Made by a program: the position numbers and the translations under genes. From positions 5,403,731 to 5,467,730 of the forward strand of contig JAKTNV010000027.1 of the NCBI GenBank assembly GCA_022747635.1: a DNA stretch of 64,000 bases, given 5' to 3'. Positions 28,701 to 43,700 of this stretch are shown here, piece by piece. Source of the stretch: Hetaerina americana. Its lineage: Eukaryota; Arthropoda; Insecta; Odonata; Calopterygidae. The notes beneath the pieces were generated by a model. It did no database searches, was not told the DNA's origin, and saw nothing but the letters and a program-made list of their open reading frames with translations. Position 1 is the first letter of the stretch. Each line of letters opens with the position of its first letter.

Positions 28701-31700
28701 GCACAGTCGCAGGCAAAAGCAAATAGCTAGAAACTCCCAGGGAGAAAAGTATCCACATACATGAACAGAAGAACTCTGAAAAAAGAGATGCAATCATTGT
28801 ATGATTGGGATACTAATCAAGGTAATAGTACCTCAATAATAATAATAATAAGTTTATTGGTTCCTATAAGATGTATTTGTAGCAAGTATGGAGCACGTCA
28901 CATTGCCTGCTCATATTCTTTGCAGACATCACAGAGTGGATATTACAAAGTCAATCTCAAAAAAATAAAAATATAAATAAATGTACAGAGTAAAAACCTA
29001 AAACAGGATTTGGGAGCAGTAACACGACTATTTTCATAGATTTATTTATGAAGAAAATCATTTACCAGGAGAAAGGGACATGATTTCATCAACTGTATAG
29101 CATCGATGATCACAAAGGAATTGATATACATAGTTAAAACTTAAACAACAAAAATTATCTATTTTCTTGGTAGTGCTTTCAAGATTTACACACCAGCATA
29201 TCCAGGGTTCTTGGCAAACATAGAAATAATGGAGCATTGTTGAGGAGCTAATGCTGAATATTATTTACCATTGCATATTAGTTTACATATTCTGGCTAGA
29301 AAACATACGGGATACCTGCACATGTTTCAGAGGGCATAGGTATGGAGAGCGAATGAACAGTCCGGATGGGCCAGGGAATAAGACAGGGATGCCCACAACC
29401 ACCTGTCCTTTTCCATGAGGAAGAAATGGTAAGGGCGGCATGGGAAGGGCTGGAATGAAAGTGGGTGGGGAGATCTTCCAATCGATTCAATTTGAGGATA
29501 ATCAAGGGTTGGTCTGAAAATCAGCCAAATGGTTGAAATCATTATATTTCATCATTAGACCATTCTGGACATATCATTCTTTTTACGCTCAAAGGATAGA
29601 TATGTAACTTCAGGAGTCCCCAAGGGAAGCGTAACAGGGCCACTTCCATTCTTAATATACATAAATGACTTAAGCTCACATGTTAACAGCAATCTCAGAA
29701 TATTTGCTGACGACACGGTGGTATACAGGGAAATAAGAAGCCCATCAGATTGCGAGATACTCTCTAGAGACTTAGACACAATATTGGATTGGTGCAACAA
29801 AGGAATGGAGATCAGTGCTCAACACAGACAAATGCGCAGTTTTGAAATTTTGGCACAAAAGAAGTAATGAGCAGGACATAAATTATGAAATAGAGGGTTC
29901 AGGGCTAACTACGGCCGATCATGTTAAATATTTGGGGGTAGTTCCAATACCATGCCTTTCATAGGGAACACATATCAGGACAATATGCGGATCTGCTTGA
30001 AAAAACTTGGCTCCATTAAATGGGTGGTACAATAAGTATGGGATGAGGGTTAATCGTAAGAGATGAAGGCAATGAGATTCTTGAGAAAAAGAGGGAGGCC
30101 AAGATAAACATTAAAGTTAGGGGACAAAAACTAGAACAAAAAACCGATTCACCTATTTGAAAAGTGTTTTGGTTGAGGGTGGGAAAAGTGATGGGGACAT
30201 CAAAATAAGAACTGCATTAGTTAACGAAGAATTAACAAAAAGGCAGGAGTTGATGATAGGAACCTAACGTAAAGATGCAAAGAAAAGACGTGAAAACTTG
30301 AATAAATAATAAAACTTGAAATCCATTTGTGAAGCAAAAAGAAAGAATGAAAGACTGCATTTCCACTGAAAAGAAAATGTTGTTGCAGACTAATTTCAAT
30401 ACACTGTAGCATCATTTAGACTCTAGACTCTCTCTGACAGAAGTGAGACTTCTTTCCTGTGGAAATCCAAAGCCTTTGGTTCTTTCTCCGTACTTTAGTT
30501 CTATATGGTTCATAAATGGCCAATTCAATTGCATTGGCCTCTGAGACGTGGGTGTAGAGAACAATAGAAAAAATAAAATGGAATACGAGGAAAACCAAGG
30601 ATGAAGTTCATAGGAAAGGGCAACACCCTCAAGACATCAGAGCAACAGAGTGAGAATTCACAAGGTCTCTCCCAAAAGTAGTGTGATTTATCTTCCCCGG
30701 TTAGATTGACGGATGGGTGGGTGGCAGTTTCTCTGGCCGAGTTTGAGGGCAAGGAGTCTCAGGAAAGACTGAAGGCTGGTGGCAGTTGCTTCCCAGCCTT
30801 TGTGGAGTGTGGATCGTTCATTTCCCGAACCTGTATCACGTAACCTCATTGCGCTCTGTCATGAACTGGTTCCTGTAAAAGGAAGGTGTGCCAAGGTCGT
30901 GCCACGAGAGCTCCCAGACAAACAAAAAGAAACTTGCACACAGATCTGCCAAGAACTTCTCAACCATGTGAGTGAGGATCCAAATTTTTTAGACAATGTC
31001 CCACCATACTTCTTCCTCTTCCCCAGCCTCAAATCTGTGCTGAAAGGACATCACCACCGCTTGAGGGAAGCATTACTACAGGCTGTGACAAGGGAGCTTA
31101 GCAGCATTATGGGCACTGCCTTCCGTATGGCAAATGCCAAGAAAATGCAGATTCCACAAGAGTAACTTTTAATGGAGTCATCCGCTATTATGCATTTCAA
31201 CGCAACAATTTCAGAGTGCAAAAATCCTGGTCAAGGCAATGGATTTTTACACTCTGAAATTGTTGCATTCCAGATGCTGTGAAAAACCTGCTCACATTGG
31301 TGCGTGGAAGCACAATGGCGCTACTTCGAAGACTTTTGAGTAAACGTATTAATTCTGGCAAAACATTTTTTCCAATGGACTCAGTCCAACTAATCTTGGT
31401 CTAGGCCTCGTCTGTGGTGGGTTGGCTGCCAGTGGGGCATCACTTGGCCCACAATCACTCTCGCATGGCACACTGAACAAGTATCTTCAGGAGCCAAGCA
31501 CCTCACAATTAATGTTCTCACTCCACCATCTTACACCAAGCTTCATTCACCCTTTCACTTTCGGACCACTGGTCCCGGTGGTGGTGTTCTCGCTAAGCCC
31601 CCATCACAGTCTCCTCTCTCTTTTTTTGACACTGACCTCGGAGTCTTCACCTCCTCCCCCCTCTCATTTCATTCCTCCATCCATTCCTCCCTCTCCTGAA

Positions 31701-34700
31701 TTCATTTGCAACATTTTCCCTTCCACAAAAAACAATTGAAGCTCCTATTATATTTGAATGTATCTTCCATCCAAATAAATATCCTGATTCCAAGAAACTG
31801 TAGGAGATGCCAAGACAGTGACCTTTAACGAAGCCATCCCCTAAATGTGCATTACAATGCAACAATTTCAAAATGTAAAAATCATTCGCCTTGACTGGGA
31901 TTCGAACCCAGATCCCTTAATGTCCAGCCAAGTGCTTTAGCCAGTTAAGCTACTGAGGCATCCTCTTACATAACGAGATTTCAGGGGCTTTATAGGAACA
32001 ATTAGAAATCGTTGCACCGTAATGGCACACACGCCTATGGGACTAGGACAAGAAATCATCTGTGTGTAGTGACTGCTAGCATGACAATAATGTCCAAGGG
32101 ACCTCGTTCTCTGTGCATCCAAATATTCAACAGGCTTCCCATTAGTTTAAAAAACGAGAAATCACTCTCTATTTTTAAAAATAAGTTATTTATGTACTTA
32201 AATGAAAAATTTTTTTACAGTGTGAACGACTACTTCAATTCTGGGTAATTCTGAATTTTATATTGTGTAAATCCTTAACTATGTGTGTAGGTGTAATTTT
32301 ATTTTATTTTTCTTTTCTCTGGCTAGTAATCCAGTTACTGTACTTCTTGACGTACCCTATACGATTACATAATTGTATGATATTCTGTACCATACTATGT
32401 ACTTGTCAATTGGGGAAATAAAATTATTATTATTATTAATGCACATTTAAAGATGACTCCATTAAAATGTTACTGTCTCCAGTAGTTTCTGAAAATTTGT
32501 CAAAGGTAAAACACCCCTGGTGTTTAAAGTTGGATTTAACTTTATGGATTGTGCCACATTGTGAACGACTATGAATACTCGTGGGATTGTATGAGTGGAA
32601 TTTCATCGCAATATCTTGCTCCTTAAAAAGCCCCCGAAATCTCAGAGTGTAAAAGGATACCTCGGTAGCTTAACTGGCTAAAGAAATCAGCCAAACATCG
32701 AGGGATCCAGATTCAAATCCCAGTCAAGGCGAATGATTTTCATGCTCTGATATTACTGCATTGTAATACACATTCTGACTTCATTAAATTCTGATCCAGT
32801 TTCCAATCCTTCTCATTCAACCCTATCCAACACTAACTCATTAAATTATCTCTCCCTTATACAATACCGTGTGGAGTTGTGTTTCTCGGGGACGCCCTAG
32901 GCGTGGTGGAAGGACTTGCATATTCCTTCGACTCCCAGAGCTGAAATGTAAAGGAGAAGTGGTAATCGCTCCTACCAGGGTCACCCAGGAGCAGAGATAA
33001 AGGCACAGAAGAGAGCCAAACCAGTTAGAATGGGGACTTGTAATGTTAGGAAGGTGCTGAAGAAAGGGAAATCAGAAAATACAAAGGGTGAGATATGTAG
33101 ATACATAGATATTTTAGTAAAAGATATCATAGAGGAAATATAGATATTTTAGTAAAAGATATCATAGAGGAAATATAGATATTTTTGGACTGTACAAGGT
33201 GAGACAGAAAGACAGAGTGGATTACTGGAGTGATAATTATAAAGTAATAGAGAGCAGAGGGGAAGAGAACCAGCAAGTGATGGCAAGAGTATTGAACAGA
33301 AAGATATGAAGAAGCATAGTAAATATAAAGCAGGCAAGTGATAGAACATAATGAGTATAAGTAAAAGCTGAACCAACAAACTTAGATATCATTCACGCCT
33401 ACATTCAGCCAACAAGCAATCATGGGGATGAAGGAATAGATAGGGTATGCAATCAATCAGAGGAAATAACCATGGATGTCCCTGGGAGGAGGGTTATTGG
33501 TGATTGGAGCATGGTAAAATTGGTAAATTCGTTCCACAGAGTGAATAGGGTGGCATTGATGACCTTATTGCAGGAAATATAAGTGGGGATTGGAGGGATG
33601 GGATACTTATCCACAAACTCTGCTCGGGTGTTTATGGCAGATGAAGAGTCATGATGAGCAGTGCTAGGAAGAAAAGTACAATTAAGGGTGCCCATTATCA
33701 CCCACCCTCTTCCTTTCAAATGCGGAGAAAATGGTAAAATAGGCATGGGAAAAAGTGGAGGTGTGAATGAAAATTGGTGGGGAATTTGTAAAATCAGTTA
33801 GGTTTGTGGATGATCATGCTGTAGTTGGGAGTAGCTGGGAGCATTGGAGAGTCAGTGCGTTGGGCATGGGATAAGAATAAATGTAATCAAAACAAAGGTC
33901 ATGTGGTTTTCCAGAAAGAGAAAAGCTAAGGTAAACATTCAAATAAGTGTTCATTAACTACAACGGGTGGAACAGTTTGGCTGTCTTGGCGGTGTGATCA
34001 AAGGAGTAGGAACCTCATAAGAATTGCAGCAGGCAATGAAGTTTTCACAATGAGGATGGAATTGATGACAAAGACACTGAGCACGGATGTTAAGAAAAGA
34101 CTAGTGAAAACTTTGGTATGGAGCATTGTTTTTGTTGGCTGAGGAAATTGGTTGTTGAAAAAGGATGACAGACATAGATTAAATACTCTTGAGATCTGGA
34201 TGTGGAGGATGAAATGGACATGAAGATAAACCTACGAAGAAGTCCTAGGCATGGAGGGGGAAGAGGGGGGATTGTGGGAGAAATCCCAAGAAGACAGGAA
34301 AGGTGGATGCCGAGCATTTTGATTGACCATGGGATGTTCATGACAGTGATCCAGGGTAGAACGTTATGCAAGTGAGGTAGGGGTAGGTGAAGGATAGGCA
34401 CAGATGGTTGGACTGAATGAATGGAGGAAATAAGTACCCTGAATTGAAGAGGGGATTATTGCTGGATATGAGGTCGTGCATTGGCGGGAGAGTAAATAAT
34501 GTAACAATGTTCTACCTGCCTCCATCTAAAACCTACCTCAAACAGTATACTACCCAATAATAATATGCTGTTCACAAACCATTAAACCACTCTTCTGAGC
34601 CCGCTACATTGGTGACATTTCCCTCCTTTGGCCCCACAGACACAAAACTTTATCCTCCTTCATTTCCTCCCTCTCAACTCCTCGTTCTCGGTATCTTTCA

Positions 34701-37700
34701 CTTCATCTATATCTGATTTGAATGTTACTTTCCTAGACAACAACATTCTCCTCCAGATTAAATGTAACACCTAAGTCCACATTAAACTGGCAAACAACCA
34801 GCAATACCTTCATTTCAAGAGCTGCCACCCATCAAATACAAAACTCCCCTTTCCCACTCTCAGTCTGTGGTCTCTGCAACAATACCCCCTCCCAACAGAA
34901 ATACATAGACCAGCTGCATGACACTCCCAGGAAATGTGGGCACCCTGAAAAACTACTGAACAGTAAAATTCTCTAACTGTCAACCCAATTAACTCCTCTC
35001 TCGAAACCAAACTGCCCTAACCTTATCACCACTTTCTTCCCCAGAACCCACAAAATTAAACATATAATCTGTGAACTCTTCCCAATTGTGCAAGTAGCCT
35101 AGAGGTGAGAATCCACGAGATGGCACATTTCTGGGTGCTCCAGTCATATTAACCTCCCGAGCTGAACTCAGGCCAGTGAATCCATCCAATAGCCACCTAC
35201 ATATCCCCTTCCACCCCCTTATCTGTTTCCTATTCGGCCCTGACCTCCCCTCACACCCCCCCTCATACATATCCTCTCCGCTCTTCCCCCGAGAACAGCA
35301 TTCTGCTGCTGACGGCCATGCCATCGAAACATCAAAACTACATATACGACTGTCCTTTCTTTGCATTTCTGCGTTTCTGCCTCAGGTAATATTATCCCTG
35401 GCTCAATCTGGGGATTATTTGGTGAAGGGCAGTGGCAGCATGGGTTGGATACTTCAAAGATCTTTTTTTACTTCAATTTATGAGGAATTTTAAACCACTC
35501 ATATTTATTTTATGTCTTCAATCATCATGATGATGCATTGATAAGATTAATTTCTAACGTGACAAGATTACCATCTTTTTATAAATGAAAATTTAATTTT
35601 TACTCTAAAAAAAACTAATTCTGATCTGTTCTTAAAATAGAATTGTAATTTTTAGCAAACTGTAAGTTTTTTAATTTTGTAGCAACACCAATTGGCATAT
35701 ATTACCATATATATTAAATTTTAGATCATATGTTTCTTGGAGTTATGATTCATCCGCAGCAAACCTTTCCAGGTGCAGTTTTCACATTCTACGACTGCAC
35801 TCCAAGCAAAAATTATTGCGTACATTCTAACATTTACCTCTTGTAATCCAACAGCTTCCGTGTCACACTCCCCATTCTTCCTGTCCGAGCCCTTTCACTG
35901 CTCGCAGGACTATCCATTTCAGCAGCATCAACAGTAACCATCTTGCTCAATTTAATAGGCTTAGGGAATTTCATTTTCACAAATTTTGTAAAAACTAGTA
36001 GGCATTTCAAACAGTTTAATGACCTTGGATCATTTGCATACTTAAACCCAAAGTTAACAACCTGAAAAGAGGATCTCACTTGAGTACATAGCAGCAAGAA
36101 CAAAGCAGAGTATTTCATTGTTACGACAAAGAGCTCTATATGATATTATCACGTGCAAACTGCAAACTTACATGAATTATGTACATCACTTTAAATAATA
36201 GCTATTATTCTACTTGAAAGAGTTAAAATGACTTGGAAATATTAGCATTTTGAGTTAAAATGAAAAGAATATTTTAAGGTACTGAAATGAAATAAGTCAC
36301 TTAGTAATTCCACACACCTGATGATGACGTCCAAAGTCAAAACCTAGGCCGTGTTCTAAATGATGTGTGCTTGGTATTACAAAGTTACTCATTAAATTTC
36401 AATGTATTATCTAAATTCCATTGAATTAAGTTATGCCCTAGGCAACAAAACTATTTTAAGGTATTGACACAATGTGTGACACTATGACAAGTAAAATTAT
36501 GACTATAAGATATGTATTTTAAGAATTACCCATCAGTGGATGATGAAATAAAAGAAATTAATAATAATTATGAATATGATTGAATGTCATTCAATATCCC
36601 TTGATCCATAATAGTATTGAGTGTGGAATTAACGTCACAAATCTGATTCTTCAGCATTTACACAAAAATGAGCGGTTCAATACAATTCATTAGCAGTCAA
36701 GTCGTGGCTATGACCCTATTTGGTTCAAGCCAAAAATAAATTGGCTTAACATAATACCTACTACCAATTGAGCAAGTATTTCCTGCTGGAAATGAAAAAG
36801 TGGTAACTTTGTGATTCCACTGCCAATTTATTACGAGATGATCCGGGTTTCGACGTTCAACGTCATCTTCAGGTTGACGATGAACGTCAAAACCCAGGTC
36901 ACATCGAAATAAATTGGCAGTGGAATCACTAAGTTACTACTTTTTCATTTCCCATATGAATCGATTCCACAAAATTATGCTGGAAACCATCAATTATATC
37001 AAGTATTTCTTGATATTTCCCAGCTGCTCATGACACATCTGATGAATTAAGAAACATTATATAAAATTCAGTGTGATGTACTGATGAAAATGTAAGAACA
37101 CAAATGCACTCATAACCACCATACGGATGTCATTGATCCAAGGGCCTTAGGCATTTCGAATGCACAATGGAAGTGTAAATTGAACAGGGTATGCTTTAAT
37201 TCTCACTTCATGCCAAATGAAACATCAAGGAATCAAATTGAGAATCTGCGTTTACATTCTTGCTTTTCATCATTTGGTGCACGTGGTATGGCATTTCATC
37301 ACAACATCTTTTTCCTTTAGAGCCCCCAAAATCCCAGAGTGTAATGTGACAACTTGGTAGCTTAATTGGCTAAAGCACTCGGCTGGACATTAAGGGATCT
37401 GGGTTCGAATCCTGGTCAAGGCAAATGATTTTTACACCCTGAAATTGTTGCCTTGTAATGCACATTTAGTGGATGAATCCGTTACAAGTTACTGCTGCAG
37501 ATCTCCAGCAGTTTCTTGGAATATACTGATTTATCTTTTTGGGTGGTAACTGGTCTTGCCCTCTCCCGTCTCTTACTCTGCTTCATGCTGCCCATTTCAA
37601 TTTGCAACAATTTTGTGTGATGACGACTGCAAAAGCCTTCCTCGCCTCTCCCACTTCCAGGCAAAATGCATCGCCCAGCAGGCACATAGTCACCAGAACA

Positions 37701-40700
37701 TTTTCCCGCTTTTGTTCATCATCATTTCTTAAGATTAATAATTTATGTGGCTTTGCATTGCCTTCCTCAGTGGTGTTTTTAGTGTGACAACATCACTCAA
37801 CGGCCGCCCCACTGGGGTCAGATGCCTTTGCAGCTGTGTCACTGAGGAACAGACACAGCACAGACTAGCTTTTGTCTGGCTCCCAACCTTCAACCTATCG
37901 GACATGCGTGACCCCACCAAGAGCAATTATCATTGCTCTCGCCAGCACAGCTCTAGAAGTCATAGGAACGCACTAGCCTTTCCACCAAATCAAGGTTGTA
38001 CCCTATGAGGAGGGAATTGTAATATAAAAAATATAATTTTGCATTATTTTTTCTTCTTGTATAACATCTACATGTACCAAAAATTGTTAAACATGCGGTA
38101 ATTTTCCAATATTTTCAATTAAAAGGGATAAGACTGCAAAGATTTTCCTGTTGCACTGCTTTGAATACATTTTTTTTTGACATTTTCTGAACTATACTGA
38201 ACCAGCAGCAGAGCTTGATTTGAGGCCTATCATACGGACCAAAAGAGAACTGTGGTACTGGCTTACGAACTGTTGGGTCTTTAAAAGGCAAACAAAGCAA
38301 TACTATCATATAGAAGTCCTGCACCCATTTTAAAAACACCAAATGCCATGCAGTTCCTCAATGATCTTCATATGTATACACATAACCATAACCCATGATT
38401 CAAGGGAATGGGTGATTTTGTAAAATATAGATTGAATCTGTTTGTCCTGATTATGCATGCTCTATTTGTGAATGAAATGCTCCAAATCTTTTGCTAATGA
38501 TTAAGTTTCCGGTGGCAAGTTGACTAAATTTTTCAATTTTTGACTTCTTTCAGAATATTGCAAAGATTAATGCAAAAAAAATAAATATGTACAGTAACTT
38601 CTACACAGCTTCTCTTCAGATTCTGCCGGTTGAACACAGTGGGCTGAAAAGAAAACCATGAAAATGGAGATTTTGAAGTAAAAAATGATAAAACAAACAG
38701 ACTTTAAAGGGAATAACCTGAAAAAACACAAACGATAAGAAAAGTGGTCAATTTAAAAAGGCCTGCTTCTTGTCAAAGAAGGAAAGAACTCAAGAAAATA
38801 CTTACACTCTCCACAGCTTCTTCCAACTCATTCAAGATAACAGGCGAGGAAAACTCCAAGACAGCCACAAGGACATGAAGGGGGGCAGGGGAGCTGAACC
38901 CAGATGCTTTCTTCATTTTAAGAATAACATGACGAATCACATAGTCAGAATTACTATGAATGATGTCAGGGATGGTGACACCCATTGCCTCCGAAATGTG
39001 TGCCAACGCCAATTTTCCAGCGCCAGCCAGCATGGCATTTGGCTGCCCAATCCTCTCCAGAATGGGGTACAAACACACGCGGAAGTACCACGAGTCCAAG
39101 GAGAGGGCATGGGCTTGCGCTGAAGTTGCGATACGAGCCAGCATCCCCAGCCCTTCAACCAACAAACAGGCCTCCACAGTGCGGCCTTTGATCTCGGCCA
39201 TGGTGTCTCCCCTGGCCAGGTCAACCACTCCGCCCCCCATGCCGCCCTTGGGGTCCACCCGCCACATCTCGGGATCAAGGTAGGATTCAATTATCCTTTT
39301 GATGATGGGAAATACACATTCACCCTGGGATGATGGCACTGCAAGGAGAAATGGCAGATAGAGAGATTTATTCACCATTGAACAATACATAATTGTATGG
39401 GATTCATCAAAGGTTCAATCAAATTTACAGGTACATTAGATTTACATACACATTACACAAATTCATGCACATAATAATGGTAATTAAAGATTTTAAAAAA
39501 CAGATTTCCCTGCATCGGCTCATTCAATGTCTTCTTGGACACTACAAAAAACATTATTTACAAAGGAGTCTTTTAGCATTTTTTTTAATTTACTATCTTG
39601 GGGAAGTATTTGTTTTAGCTCTTCGGAAGTTGATTAAAGAGCCGTTTTCCTGAAAATTCTGGGGTTTTTCGCAGTACTGCTACTTGGCAACAGTGCAAAA
39701 AAAATCCTGGCATGATTATGTCCCCCCTCAAAGAATTTTCCCCTCGCCTCCAGTCACAGCCGATATGCTTTCCAAATATCTACGAACGAATGAAGCACTT
39801 GCACGGACTTCTAAAATTCCAACTTCACTTATGAATTGTTGCTTCATAGTTCACGCATGATTTTGTCTCTATGCCGGTATGATAGGGGTAATCACTGAAT
39901 TTTAATGCTTATTCGATATCTTTCTTCATTTTCATATGATTCAATGAGCTATCCTCACGTGCAATTGTGAATTAGTTAAGTCATCTGTAAACTTTGTGTC
40001 ATTATGTTAATGTAAATATTTAATTCACCATACAAAGTAAGATCATTGATAATAGGGATAATAATATTTATTGGTCCCAGGACTTCACAAAATAAAATAT
40101 AGGTCAAGTCAGAGATCAAACAATCAGCTGATTCAGTGTTCCAAAGACTCCAGCAACTCTTCCACACGATTATAACATTTATCTATCAGAAAATGCTTGA
40201 GATATTTCTTATTGTACCACTAGAAGGAGCAGATTTTATGCCTGGCAGCAGAGAGTTGAATATTTTGATGACTACATGAAAGGGACTCTTATTATGCATA
40301 GCAGAAGAGTGGCGGAATAAATGTAAATCAACACTCTGTCAAGTATTATGCCCACGTACTTAACCATTGGTGATTTGTTGTTTCATATTATCCTTAACAT
40401 ACACATCCATAAGTAATCAATCTACAGACAAGGTAAAGTTAGCATTTACAATTCTTCAAAATAAGGTTTGCAAGTTTGCCATGGGAGTATTGTTTCCATA
40501 AACCTTATACATCTCTTTTCCATTATAAAAACTCTACGGAAGCCGGGCGATGCTTCCCACAAAATAATTCCACAGCTCATGTGTGACAGAAAGTTGTCTT
40601 AGTAACTGTTTAAATTAATCATGATTTGATCAATTAGTTTTGTAATTAAATAACATTCAGCTATTTGCATTATTTAGTTTATGTCCCTTATCTCACATCA

Positions 40701-43700
40701 TAAACTCAGAATCATGCATTCACTTCGTCTTTGTTATGAAGAAGTTTTTGCTTTTTGAGCATGAAGGTATAATTATAGCGTTATGTTCCAATAAAAGTTG
40801 TATCAATTAGTAACTTGAAGTAGTAATTCAATAATTGTTCAAGGTCTTTGTCTGGAGAGAGGCTGTAAGGCGCAAATACTCTCTTCCAAACATATCTCTG
40901 GGAAAAAAATAACAATTCAACTTCAGGTAACAATCCAGGACACAATACAGACATGGCCGCCACTTGGCGTTGTCTTCCATACATGCCCCACCCAACAAAG
41001 CACTCGTTAGAATGCCTTACCTTCGAACAAGAAAGTATACAACTGCTCCACCAAATTCTTTTTCATCAGTATTTCTAAAAAATGTTTGTTAAATAATGAG
41101 TACAAATATTTCAGTAAAATAGAATACAGAGCATTCATTTCAATAAGCAATACACTCTGTTGTGTGAGTAATTGTAGTTGGTGAGTGGGGCACATTCATT
41201 GTAGCAATGATTGCAAGAGTAATGGTCAAACAACAAAAATTACAAATCACACATGAAAAACTGTTACCAAGAATTACTTACCACTTGAGAAAATTTCATT
41301 AATCACCAACGTTATCTCTCGTTGATTTTCGATGTCTTCATAGAAAAGGTGCAGCAAATAGTGGGACAGCACATTAAGATCACTATACTGAGCAATCAAG
41401 AAGCAGATATCTTTGAATTTACCAAAAATTGACTTTTCTTTGAAGTTCCGGAAACATTTCCAAGGAGGACATGTCTTCAGAATGTCTGAACCACTAGTTC
41501 CTAGAAGATAAGAAATGCACATATTTTCATTACACACACCGTATGAAGGCTACAGGCCTATAAGTTTGATTTCACGTATGGAATAGTGAGTACTTAGGAT
41601 CTTGAGTGAGTACTCTGTGAATTTTGAGGGTTAAGTGAAACTTGTTTGGCAAAATAATTTTTTGCATAAAATTAGTGTAAAATACAATAATGACTCCCAT
41701 TATGAAAAAAATGAATAATGTATAAAGTTTTTTCAAAGAAAATTACACATAAATTGTTTACAATCCTGAATAATGCTTTCTTCTACCATGAATCAACTAA
41801 CCAGGAATGCAAATTCAATTTGCAGAAAATAAATCGCATTCAGCCTGCTCTTCTGGACATAACACTCCATTGAAGGCTCATGGAGTGTCTGAATGGTAAA
41901 CAAGGAGGGATTTAATTTTCTAATCACTCCTTGCAATAGCAAAAAATGGCAGCATGAGATAGTCTTCCATTGGATTGTCACCAGTCAATAACTTCTCCTC
42001 TGCTATTGTATAGGCTTGTTTGGCATCTATTTCCAGAAGAGACCTATTTCATTACAATTAATTTCCTATTATGACCAGTGACTCTCAGAATCTATGAGCT
42101 TCTTTAAGTCGCCAGTTAAGTTCTCTGCAGACTGGGCTTGAGGCGGCTCCTTCAGCGAGCCTCACAACCCTGGTTCTCCATAAATCTCTCTAACCACCCA
42201 TGGCTTCCCTGAAATGGTCATTTTTCGACCATTGATGATCCTGGTGTCTTCTTAACGAGGTCCGTGAAAATCACTTTTGCCTTCTCACAAATAATATTCT
42301 CCTTCATAGTGTTACAGTGCAATTGATTTTAGTTTATCCATATGAGAAGCAACCTTTCAACATAACTGAGAATACATAAACGTTGCACCACTGCCTTTGA
42401 AGCATCTTGTCCTTGTTCTAGAGAAATCACCGATGTACATCAATTGTACGTGCATCCTAGATCAGCCACGCTCACACCTCACTCTAGCTTTTCAATGATT
42501 TTACTTTTCATTTCTAGGGTTATTGTCGTCTTCTTGCGACTTTTTCTTTTGCAAGAGTTCGCAAAAAAACTCCTAAGCACAAAAAATGTCAGAACACAAG
42601 TTTGGAAAAAATGGGTGATCACAAGATCACCAAGACGCTAGCAGATCGATTGCTGAAAACAGACTGATGCAGCAGGAATGCAATCATTCTGGGAATCCCT
42701 CTCTCCTCAGCACTCCCTATGCTACACCTTAAGCATGTCATTTTTTTGACAACTTTTTGGCTCATCATGCAAATTACTCGTTCTGAGAGGTGCTTGCTAA
42801 GTGAGGTATTTACTAATAATGTTATTTGTGTACATTGATGGTGCATTTCATGATATTCCTGTCCCCAACATCATCCTAAAATTACAAGTCCCTATTCTAA
42901 CTAGTTAGCTACTCTTCTGTGTGCTCTATCCTGCTGCTGTCAATTCCACTTTGCAAGGATTCCCTGACATGACCACCACAGCAGAAGCCTTGCCCCTCCT
43001 ACTCCTAGCCACAGCCGATTTGGCAGTCCCATGGTTGCCAGGACACATTGTCTCCATAGAGCCCATTGAAACATTCTTAGGATACGTAATTGAGGGGGGA
43101 TTGGGATGGTGCAGTGGCTCATGTACAGGCTTCCCACCGAGAGGGCCCAGGTTCAAATCCCAGAGACAAATATTTTTCAGTGGCATCCCGATCCCTACTT
43201 GAGGTGCTTTGTGGAGAGCACTTTGAGTGAGTACCACGTCCGTTGCATGGGACGTTTTACTGCTGGCCCCTTGGCACCTTTCGACAAGAGTAGGCTAACG
43301 CCGACGCCGGGTTTCTCTCCACGCTCTGGTTGAAATGTGGGTTTCTCTCCACACCTCCTTTCCCATCCACCCTAAATGGTGCAAATGGCCTTTGCCATCA
43401 GTTGCCTCCCATTAAACTACTACTACCATTATTAATTGAGGTGGTTTCCACAATGGCATTTTTGAAGAGGCACCATCACTCAATGGCCGCCTTTGCAGCT
43501 GCCTTACTGAGGAAAAGACACTACGCGGACTACCCTCCATCCGGCTCCTAAGCTTTGACCTATCCAGCATGGTTGATCCTACCAGGAGCAAATATCATTG
43601 CTTGCACCAGCACAGATGTTGGGGTCATCAGAACGCCCAAGCTCTTCCACCATGTCAAGGTTGTTGTCTGTGAGGAGGGCCACACAGATATGTGAAGAGG

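Noticed and set aside
31880..31960. tRNA-like head with perfect B box
   Set aside because: Same head is attached to a constant non-tRNA body at several places, so it is a SINE; no cloverleaf with paired acceptor stem.
40781..40984. Open minus-strand segment with an acceptor-like tract between TTI1 exons 9 and 10
   Set aside because: No similarity to TTI1 and no good donor; exons 9 and 10 already join in phase.
41793..41981. First taken as a TTI1 exon because LLQGVIRKLNPSLF looks like LLLGYLKLLGPK
   Set aside because: The phase does not fit, and the upstream GLFWK-MPNKP block shows it is Tigger transposase; the true exon was then found at 46372-46548.
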